Below, one piece after another: positions 57,586 to 64,000 of a stretch of DNA of 64,000 nucleotides. This DNA is from Pseudomonas sp. BGI-2. GTDB lineage: Bacteria > Pseudomonadota > Gammaproteobacteria > Pseudomonadales > Pseudomonadaceae. Numbering within the stretch: the first letter of the stretch is position 1; each line of letters begins with the position of its first letter. The notes below the pieces were generated by a model. It saw only the letters and a program-made list of their open reading frames with translations, was not told the DNA's origin and did no database searches. The translations under genes were made by a program, and so were the position numbers. The DNA lies in NCBI RefSeq assembly GCF_004310295.1, contig NZ_SISB01000001.1, positions 62,001 to 126,000 on the forward strand, written 5' to 3'.

Positions 57586-59082
57586 ATGACAAACCAACAC
57601 CTCTTCCTCGGCATCGACTGCGGCACCCAAGGCACCAAAGCCGTGATCCTCGACGCCCACAGCGGCCAGGTCCTCGGTCAGGGCGCCGCGACGCACAGCT
57701 TGTTCAGCGGCGCAAACGGTCGTCGCGAGCAAGACACCAATCAGTGGCTGGAGGCGTTCACCCTGGCCACCCGCCGTGCGTTGCTCGCCGCTAAAGTCGG
57801 AGGTCAGGACATCCTCGGCATCGGTGTCTCCGGCCAGCAACACGGTCTGGTGCTGCTCGATGATCTGGGCCAGGTGCTACGTCCGGCGAAGCTTTGGTGC
57901 GACACCGAATCCACCCCGGAAAACGACCGTCTGCTGGACCACCTCGGCGGCGAAAAGGGTTCGCTGGAGCGCCTCGGCGTGGTCATTGCACCGGGCTACA
58001 CCGTTTCCAAACTGCTATGGACCAAAGAACAGCACCCGGACATTTTCGCCCGAATCGCCCGCATCCTCCTGCCCCACGACTACCTCAACTTCTGGCTCAC
58101 CGGCCGCAGTTGCAGCGAGTACGGCGATGCCTCCGGCACCGGGTATTTCAACGTGCGCAGCCGCCAGTGGGATTGGCAGTTGCTGCGCGACATCGACCCG
58201 AGCGGACGCCTGCAAGCCGCGTTACCGGAGTTGATCGATGCGCATCAAGCGGTCGGCACGATCCTGCCGGGTATCGCCGAACACCTGGGCATCAACCCGC
58301 AGGCGCTGGTCTCCAGCGGAGGCGGCGACAACATGATGGGCGCCCTCGGCACCGGCAACATCAAGCCCGGCGCGATCACCATGAGCCTCGGATCTTCGGG
58401 GACGGTGTACGCCTATTCCGACCAGCCGAAAGTCAGCCCGGATGCGTCGGTCGCGACGTTTTGCTCCTCCAGCGGTGGCTGGCTGCCGCTGATCTGCACC
58501 ATGAACCTGACCAACGCCACGGGGGGCATCCGCGAGCTGTTCGACCTCGATATCGAGCATTTCAACAAACTGGTGGCACAAGCGCCCATCGGGGCCGAAG
58601 GCGTGTGCATGCTGCCGTTTCTCAACGGCGAGCGCGTCCCCGCCCTGCCCCACGCCACTGGCAGCCTGCTAGGCTTGACGATGACCAACCTGACCCAGGC
58701 CAACCTGTGCCGCGCGGTGGTGGAAGGCACGACCTTCGGTTTGCGTTACGGACTGGACCTGCTGCGCCAGAATGGCTTACAAAGCCGCAGCATTTGCCTG
58801 ATCGGCGGCGGCTCGAAAAGCCCGGTGTGGCGGCAGATGGTCGCCGACATCATGAACACCCCGGTCATCTGCACCGAACAAAGCGAAGCCGCCGCCCTCG
58901 GCGCGGCGATACAGGCGGCGTGGTGCAAGTCCTGGGCAAACGGCCACGAGGACAGTCTGGCGGACCTTTGCGAGCGTTGCGTAAAATTCGATCCAGCCAG
59001 TGAAACCTTGCCGATTGCCGACAATGTAGCGGCCTGTCAGCAGGCCTATGAACGCTATCAACAGCATGTCGCAACCCTTTAA
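57586..59082 (+). CDS. mtlY: Xylulokinase (FGGY family)
   Basis: The 498-residue kinase phosphorylates D-xylulose made from arabitol by MtlD. It has the N-terminal phosphate-binding motif LFLGIDCGTQGTKAVILD, GVSGQQHGLVLLD, and the C-terminal ATP-binding ICLIGGGSKSPVWRQMVADI. AAGGA precedes the ATG. Its 3' end comes 13 bp before the mtlZ start. Confidence 0.95.
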   Translation: MTNQHLFLGIDCGTQGTKAVILDAHSGQVLGQGAATHSLFSGANGRREQDTNQWLEAFTLATRRALLAAKVGGQDILGIGVSGQQHGLVLLDDLGQVLRPAKLWCDTESTPENDRLLDHLGGEKGSLERLGVVIAPGYTVSKLLWTKEQHPDIFARIARILLPHDYLNFWLTGRSCSEYGDASGTGYFNVRSRQWDWQLLRDIDPSGRLQAALPELIDAHQAVGTILPGIAEHLGINPQALVSSGGGDNMMGALGTGNIKPGAITMSLGSSGTVYAYSDQPKVSPDASVATFCSSSGGWLPLICTMNLTNATGGIRELFDLDIEHFNKLVAQAPIGAEGVCMLPFLNGERVPALPHATGSLLGLTMTNLTQANLCRAVVEGTTFGLRYGLDLLRQNGLQSRSICLIGGGSKSPVWRQMVADIMNTPVICTEQSEAAALGAAIQAAWCKSWANGHEDSLADLCERCVKFDPASETLPIADNVAACQQAYERYQQHVATL

Positions 59083-59095
59083 AGAGCGAACAATT

Positions 59096-60040
59096 ATGTA
59101 TCTGGTGTGTGGCGAAGCGCTGTTCGATTTCTTCAGTGAAGACGACGCCAGCGGCCTGGCTTCAAAAGTGAATTTCAAGGCGATTGCCGGTGGTTCGCCG
59201 TTCAACGTCGCGGTTGGACTGCGGCGGTTGGGAGTCGAGTCGGCGCTGTTTGCCGGGTTATCGACCGACTACCTTGGCCGACGTTTGCAGCAAGTGCTTT
59301 CAGATGAAGGCGTGCGTCCCGACTATTTGGTCGATTTCGCTGCGCCGACGACCTTGGCGATGGTTGCCGTCGGTGCCGATGGCTCGCCCCACTACAGCTT
59401 CCGTGGTGAAGGTTGTGCGGATCGGCAGCTCAAACCTGAGCATCTGCCTGAGCTGGGGCCTGAAGTGCGCGGTTTGCACATCGGCTCGTATTCGCTGGTG
59501 GTGCAGCCGATTGCCGACACGCTGCTGGCGTTGGTGCAGCGGGAAAGCGGTAAACGCTTGATCAGCCTTGATCCGAATGTGCGACTCAATCCTGAGCCGA
59601 ACATCGATCTGTGGCGTTCGCGGATTGCGACGCTGGTTGAGTTGGCTGACCTGATTAAAGTCAGCGATGAGGATTTGAGCCTGTTGTACCCCGAGCAGGA
59701 TCCGCAGCGGGTGATCGAGGGTTGGCTGCAACATCGCTGCCAGTTGGTGTTTTTGACCCGTGGTGGCGAGGGAGCGACTGTGTACAGCCGCACTCAAGGT
59801 TCGTGGTCGGTGTCGGCCTGCTCGGTAAAGATCGCCGACACCGTGGGCGCTGGCGATACGTTCCAGGCGGCGCTGATTACCTGGTTGACCGAGCAGCAGC
59901 TGGATTCTGTTGAAGGCGTGCAATCGCTTGAGCGCGAGCAAATCGACGGGATGTTGAAGTTTGCGGTGCAGGCAGCGGCGCTGACATGCAGCAAGACCGG
60001 GCCGGATTTGCCGTATCGGCAGCAGTTGGAAATGCGCTGA
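59096..60040 (+). CDS. mtlZ: Fructokinase (PfkB family)
   Basis: The start is the ATG at 59096 (MYLVCGEALFDFF), with GAGCGA upstream; the longer frame overlaps mtlY and is unlikely. The 314-residue kinase has GGSPFNVAVGLRRLG near the N-terminus and the catalytic DTVGAGDTFQAALITWL. It phosphorylates fructose formed from mannitol, closing the pathway. It is the last gene of mtlEFGKDYZ. Confidence 0.95.
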   Translation: MYLVCGEALFDFFSEDDASGLASKVNFKAIAGGSPFNVAVGLRRLGVESALFAGLSTDYLGRRLQQVLSDEGVRPDYLVDFAAPTTLAMVAVGADGSPHYSFRGEGCADRQLKPEHLPELGPEVRGLHIGSYSLVVQPIADTLLALVQRESGKRLISLDPNVRLNPEPNIDLWRSRIATLVELADLIKVSDEDLSLLYPEQDPQRVIEGWLQHRCQLVFLTRGGEGATVYSRTQGSWSVSACSVKIADTVGAGDTFQAALITWLTEQQLDSVEGVQSLEREQIDGMLKFAVQAAALTCSKTGPDLPYRQQLEMR

Positions 60041-60048
60041 ATCTGACA

Positions 60049-60155
60049 GATCGTTCCCACGCTCTGCGTGGGAATGCAGCCCGGGACGCTCTGCGGCCCA
60101 AAAGCGGAAGCGGAGCGTCCAATGAAGCATTCCCACGCGGAGCGTGGGAACGATC
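60049..60155. repeat. 107-bp palindromic repeat with terminal inverted arms
   Basis: GATCGTTCCCACGCTCTGCG...GGGAATGC at the left and the complement ending GGGAACGATC at the right enclose inner inverted halves (GGACGCTCTGCG and GCGGAGCGTCC). This differs from the GAGCGAGC REPs and resembles another repeat class common in fluorescent Pseudomonas; it may be a small non-autonomous element. The rest of the gap to 60433 (including the short repeat AGGGGTTTTA at ~60170-60190) shows no gene. Confidence 0.8.
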
Positions 60156-60433
60156 AGTAGGCAATGACGGCAGAGGGGTTTTAAGGGGTTTTAAGTGCTT
60201 TGAACGACTGGAGTCTGAAAATGACTATGGATTCCTGGTCACCGCAAGGGTGTGACGCGGTGAAGTTCTGCAAAGGATGACGAAGCATCCCCCGCATTCA
60301 TTAGCCGAAACCCCATATCTAGGGGTTTTCCCGATAGCACAAGGCATCCACGCCTACGGCATTTGCGCCTTGAACGAGGCGGTTTAATGCTGCACCATCC
60401 GCACCAGCTTATTCAAAGGACGGAATTAAAGGC

Positions 60434-63400
60434 ATGCTGGACGCGAACGCAACCCATATTTCCCTGACGCTGGAAGGCGTTTCCGTTGACCTGCAAGTGC
60501 TCAGCTTCGTCGGTCGCGAAACCCTCAACCAACCGTTCTGTTTCGATATAGAACTGGTCAGCGCCCGTCCCGACCTGAAACTCGAAGAGTTACTGCACAA
60601 GCCTGGCTGCTTGACCTTCGGCGCTACCGGCAAGGGTATCATCCACGGTCTGGTCTATCGCATCGAGCAAGGCGATTCCGGCAAAAGCCTGACGCGCTAC
60701 AGCATCAGCCTGGTCCCGCAACTCGCTTACCTGCGTCACAACCATGACCAGCAGATTTTCCAGCATTTGAGTGTGCCGAAAATCATCGCTCAGGTACTTG
60801 AGGCGCGCGGCATCCTCGCTGATGCCTACAGTTTCCAGCTCGGCGCGATCTACCCCGAGCGCGATTACTGCGTGCAGTACGACGAATCCGACCTGCACTT
60901 CATCCAGCGCCTGTGTGAAGAGGAAGGCATTCACTTCCACTTCCAGCACAGCGCCAGCGGCCACACACTGGTGTTCGGCGATGACCAGACTGTGTTCCGC
61001 AAACTTTCGCCCGTGGCCTACCAGCAAGACTCCGGCATGGCCGCCACGAAACCGGTGATCAAGCGCTTCAACCTGCGCCTGGAAACCCGCACCTCCCGCG
61101 TCAGCCGCCGCGATTACGACTTCGAAAAACCGCGCATCCTGCCCGAAGGCGCCGCCAAGAGTACCTTCACGCCGGACCTGGAAGACTACGACTTCCCTGG
61201 CCGCTTCACCGACCGCGCACGCGGTAAACAACTGGCGACCCGCGCGCTGGAACGCCATCGCAGCGATTACCAACTGGCCGAAGGCAAAGGCGACGAGCCC
61301 ACCCTGGTCAGCGGCCACTTCATGGCCCTGAGCGAACACCCGCGCGCCGAGTGGAACGACCTCTGGTTGCTGCTCGAAGTCGTGCACGAAGGCAAGCAGC
61401 CGCAAGTGCTCGGCAAAAACGTCACCAGCGACGTCACCCACAACAAAGACGATTTCCATCAGGGCTACCGCAACCAATTCCTCGCCACCCCGTGGGACGC
61501 GCACTTCCGCCCGGCCCTCGAACACCCGAAACCGAAGGTCCTGGGCAGCCAGACCGCCATCGTCACCGGTCCGCCGGGCGAAGAAATCCACTGCGACGAA
61601 TACGGCCGCGTCAAAGTGCAATTCCGCTGGGACCGCGACGGCCAGGCCAACGACAACACCAGCTGCTGGCTGCGCGTCGCCACCGGCTGGGCCGGCAGTG
61701 CCTACGGCGGCATCGCCATCCCGCGCGTCGGCATGGAAGTCCTCGTCACCTTCCTCGAAGGCGACCCCGACCAACCGCTGATCACCGGCTGCCTGTTCCA
61801 CAAGGAAAACGTCGTCCCCTACGACCTGCCGGCCAACAAAACCCGCAGCACCTTCAAGACCCTGAGCTCACCGGGCGGCAAGGGTTACAACGAGTTCCGT
61901 ATCGAAGACAAGAAAGGTGCAGAGCAGATCTACCTGCACGCCCAGCGCGACTGGGATGAAAACATCGAGCACGACCAGAAGATCCGCATCGGCAATGAAC
62001 GTCATGACACGGTCGAGGCCAATGTTTTCAGCGAGTTCAAGGTTGAAGAACATCGGATTACGCAACTGGATCGCAAGACTGAAGCGCGTGCGGATGATCA
62101 CCTGACGGTGGCGGTGACCCAGCATGTGAAGGTCGGGACGGCGCAGTTTGTCGAGGCGGGTCAGGAGATTCATTACCACGCTGGCGAGAAGGTGGTGATG
62201 GAAGGCGGGATGGAACTGACGGCCAAGGCTGGCGGGAGTTTCGTCAAGGTGGATGCGGGGGGCGTGACGATTAGTGGGGCTGAGGTGAAGGTGAATACCG
62301 GGGGCTCGCCTGGGGCGGGTTCCGGGATTCAGATTCTGCCACCGATCACGCCGGGCGCCGCTGCGGCTGCCCTTGCGGGGAAATTGCTGAGTGCTCCGCC
62401 GGTTGGCAAGTTCAATGCGGTTGCTGATGAAACGCCTAAAGCCGCGCCACAGGCGGTGGAAGAAGAGCTTGAGGAAGAGGAGGAAGAGGTTGAGCTGGAA
62501 GACATTACCTTGCGAGTTGGGGTGTTCTTCGATGGTACGGGCAATAACCGTAACAACAGTGAACGCGTCTTTGGCTGCTTTGCGCCGGATGTAAACCTGG
62601 AGGAAATGGCAGAGGATATCCGTCAGTTCTGCGCCTCTTATGGTTATGACGGTAAGGGAAGCTCCCCGGACAATAGCTACGGGAACGATGTCAGTAACGT
62701 GGCAAGGCTATATGACCTTTACGTAAACGAGGCGGATAAGACTCTGCCTATCGATGCCAAGACAGCGAGCTTGCCAGTTTATGTAGATGGAATCGGTACT
62801 AGCAGTACCGCGCAGGACTCTACATTTTCGCAAGGCACAGGCTTGGGCGCGCAAGGCGTCCGGGCGCGAGTTGAAGAAACTCCACAGCTGCTTCTTCGGG
62901 TGATCCGTACCTTCCAAGACAACAATCCCGATAAACGTGTGGCGAAAATCGAGTTCGATATTTTCGGGTTCAGTCGCGGCTCAGCAGCAGCAAGGGACTT
63001 TGCAAATGAGGTATTAAAAGGCGACCAAAGCATCCTTGCCAAAGCGTTACCAATCGGGTCCTCGGTATTATCTGACAGCTTTGCCTGGCAGCCACAAACA
63101 GATGTATCTATAAATTTTATCGGCGTTTACGACACCGTCGCTGCCATTGCCAATCTCCTGGTAGGAGACCTTGATGGGAATAACGCCTACAACCCTGGCA
63201 TCAACATCTTTGTGGCACCAGATGCGGCTAAAAAAGTCATTCAATTGGTCGCCCGAAATGAACGTCGTTATAACTTTGCCCTCAATAGTCTTGGTGCGGC
63301 GGATATTGTCTTGCCCGGCGTGCACTCGGATCTGGGAGGTGGATATTTACCAAAAGCAATGGAGCGCATCCTGCTTAGCAAGCCGCGTAAAAGCGAGGTT

Positions 63401-63928
63401 GAAGAGAAAGTTCCTTTCACTCAAGCCAATAGTTACAAGCTCGCCCAACAGGACTTGAGAAGGTTTCAAGACCAATTGTCCCAATATCACCTTTCGTTGG
63501 AGGTCCGGACATGGGAGGTTCCGTTTCGGAGTACTGAGAAGGGCAATCAAAAAGACATGAAACACGTTTATGCTGCGGTCAGCAGCCAGCGAGAAGTCCG
63601 CAGTGATCTGTCCTTGATCTACTTTCGGATCATGCGCAAGCTGGCCGTGGAAAATGGAGTACCATTTGACGAGATTGACGAAAGTGAACCGCGACTTGCA
63701 TTACCTGCAGAACTCATTCCTATTTCCGAAAAACTGATGGAATACGCCCTGGGGAAAAGCAAAACAACAGGACTTACTCCGCATGAGGAGGAACTGTTGT
63801 TCCAGCGTTACGTTCATTTATCCGACAACTGGAATGCTGCCAAAAATCGAAACAATAGCGACCTGAATATAGTATTCATTAATCGACCAGACGAGAACTA
63901 TGTGCGCACGGTGCACCCAAATGAGTAA
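60434..63928 (+). CDS. vgrG: Evolved VgrG spike fused to a DUF2235 lipase effector domain
   Basis: The 1164-residue product is a type VI secretion spike. Residues 1-~560 form the VgrG gp27/gp5-like core (DVQYDESDLHFIQRLCEEEGIHFHF region; CDEYGRVKVQFRWDRDG; GSAYGGIAIPRVGMEVLVTFLEGDPDQPLITGCLFH). A repeat-rich needle follows to ~660, then an Ala/Pro/Glu linker with an acidic run near 676-692. A DUF2235 (Tle1-like) alpha/beta-hydrolase domain starts at ~695 with VGVFFDGTGNNRNN. The nucleophile is Ser847 in GFSRGSAAAR, and GVHSDLGGGY at 962-971 holds the late His/Asp. Base composition falls after ~62,500, so the effector half was probably acquired separately. The stop overlaps a lipoprotein gene. 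Confidence 0.93.
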   Translation: MLDANATHISLTLEGVSVDLQVLSFVGRETLNQPFCFDIELVSARPDLKLEELLHKPGCLTFGATGKGIIHGLVYRIEQGDSGKSLTRYSISLVPQLAYLRHNHDQQIFQHLSVPKIIAQVLEARGILADAYSFQLGAIYPERDYCVQYDESDLHFIQRLCEEEGIHFHFQHSASGHTLVFGDDQTVFRKLSPVAYQQDSGMAATKPVIKRFNLRLETRTSRVSRRDYDFEKPRILPEGAAKSTFTPDLEDYDFPGRFTDRARGKQLATRALERHRSDYQLAEGKGDEPTLVSGHFMALSEHPRAEWNDLWLLLEVVHEGKQPQVLGKNVTSDVTHNKDDFHQGYRNQFLATPWDAHFRPALEHPKPKVLGSQTAIVTGPPGEEIHCDEYGRVKVQFRWDRDGQANDNTSCWLRVATGWAGSAYGGIAIPRVGMEVLVTFLEGDPDQPLITGCLFHKENVVPYDLPANKTRSTFKTLSSPGGKGYNEFRIEDKKGAEQIYLHAQRDWDENIEHDQKIRIGNERHDTVEANVFSEFKVEEHRITQLDRKTEARADDHLTVAVTQHVKVGTAQFVEAGQEIHYHAGEKVVMEGGMELTAKAGGSFVKVDAGGVTISGAEVKVNTGGSPGAGSGIQILPPITPGAAAAALAGKLLSAPPVGKFNAVADETPKAAPQAVEEELEEEEEEVELEDITLRVGVFFDGTGNNRNNSERVFGCFAPDVNLEEMAEDIRQFCASYGYDGKGSSPDNSYGNDVSNVARLYDLYVNEADKTLPIDAKTASLPVYVDGIGTSSTAQDSTFSQGTGLGAQGVRARVEETPQLLLRVIRTFQDNNPDKRVAKIEFDIFGFSRGSAAARDFANEVLKGDQSILAKALPIGSSVLSDSFAWQPQTDVSINFIGVYDTVAAIANLLVGDLDGNNAYNPGINIFVAPDAAKKVIQLVARNERRYNFALNSLGAADIVLPGVHSDLGGGYLPKAMERILLSKPRKSEVEEKVPFTQANSYKLAQQDLRRFQDQLSQYHLSLEVRTWEVPFRSTEKGNQKDMKHVYAAVSSQREVRSDLSLIYFRIMRKLAVENGVPFDEIDESEPRLALPAELIPISEKLMEYALGKSKTTGLTPHEEELLFQRYVHLSDNWNAAKNRNNSDLNIVFINRPDENYVRTVHPNE

Positions 63929-64000
63929 TTTTATACGTGTCGCTATTGCCGCTTTTCTGCTCAGTGGCTGTGCGCTCGCCAACAGTCAGTCAATGCCTTA
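63921..64000 (+). CDS. Lipoprotein, probable immunity protein for the VgrG-lipase (5' end only)
   Basis: The ATG at 63921 overlaps the vgrG stop by eight bases. The visible 26 codons give MSNFIRVAIAAFLLSGCALA, a lipoprotein signal with lipobox LSGC. Genes directly after Tle1-type lipase effectors usually encode periplasmic or lipoprotein immunity proteins (Tli), so this is the likely function; the window ends before any domain can be seen. Confidence 0.7.
   Translation, partial: MSNFIRVAIAAFLLSGCALANSQSMP

Noticed and set aside
60590..61801. 403-residue open frame antisense to vgrG
   Set aside because: It is a shadow of the conserved VgrG core, with no family resemblance and no ribosome site.

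Overview
The window is chromosomal DNA of a Pseudomonas of the P. fluorescens group. The evidence is the aprA-I-D-E-F alkaline protease locus, a mexS-mexT-mexE-mexF-oprN efflux locus and a complete mtlR-mtlEFGKDYZ mannitol locus, all in the arrangement known from fluorescent pseudomonads, plus high-GC codon use and many REP-type palindromes (GGGAGCGAGC / GCTCGCGA family).

Layout. 1-8032 (minus strand): serralysin AprA, its inhibitor AprI and the type I secretion system AprDEF, followed by a truncated subtilase autotransporter. 8413-12606 (minus): a coding remnant, a PotF-type polyamine-binding protein, a cupin, a PuuB-like amine oxidase and an AraC-type regulator. 12869-21531: a small Pseudomonas protein, a UvrD-like helicase, a pirin, phosphoglucomutase, a MocR-type regulator and an unrecognised 493-residue protein. 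22087-30476: the MexS oxidoreductase, the MexT regulator and the MexEF-OprN pump, then the debris of another efflux operon. 31023-42569: a HEAT/TPR protein and a dense signalling cluster (KaiC-like ATPase with a hybrid kinase, two lone receivers, a receiver-kinase, CheB, CheR and a 1163-residue CHASE3/GAF hybrid kinase with three receivers).

42695-50136 looks like an accessory toxin island of lower GC. It holds a 1298-residue protein with an aspzincin-like metalloprotease C-terminus, a GT4 glycosyltransferase and two tandem PI-PLC X-domain paralogues. 50218-60040 is the mannitol/sorbitol/arabitol uptake and catabolism locus: AraC activator, ABC importer MtlEFGK, polyol dehydrogenase MtlD, xylulokinase MtlY and fructokinase MtlZ. 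REP palindromes sit at three of its internal gene junctions. 60434-64000 is a type VI secretion orphan module: an evolved VgrG fused to a DUF2235 lipase domain, followed by a lipoprotein gene cut by the window edge that is the likely immunity gene.

The most novel pieces are the aspzincin-tipped giant protein and its neighbours, the CheB/CheR pair tied to hybrid kinases without any chemoreceptor, the VgrG-lipase/lipoprotein pair, and a well-preserved coding stretch without a start codon that directly follows the stop of the polyamine-binding protein.
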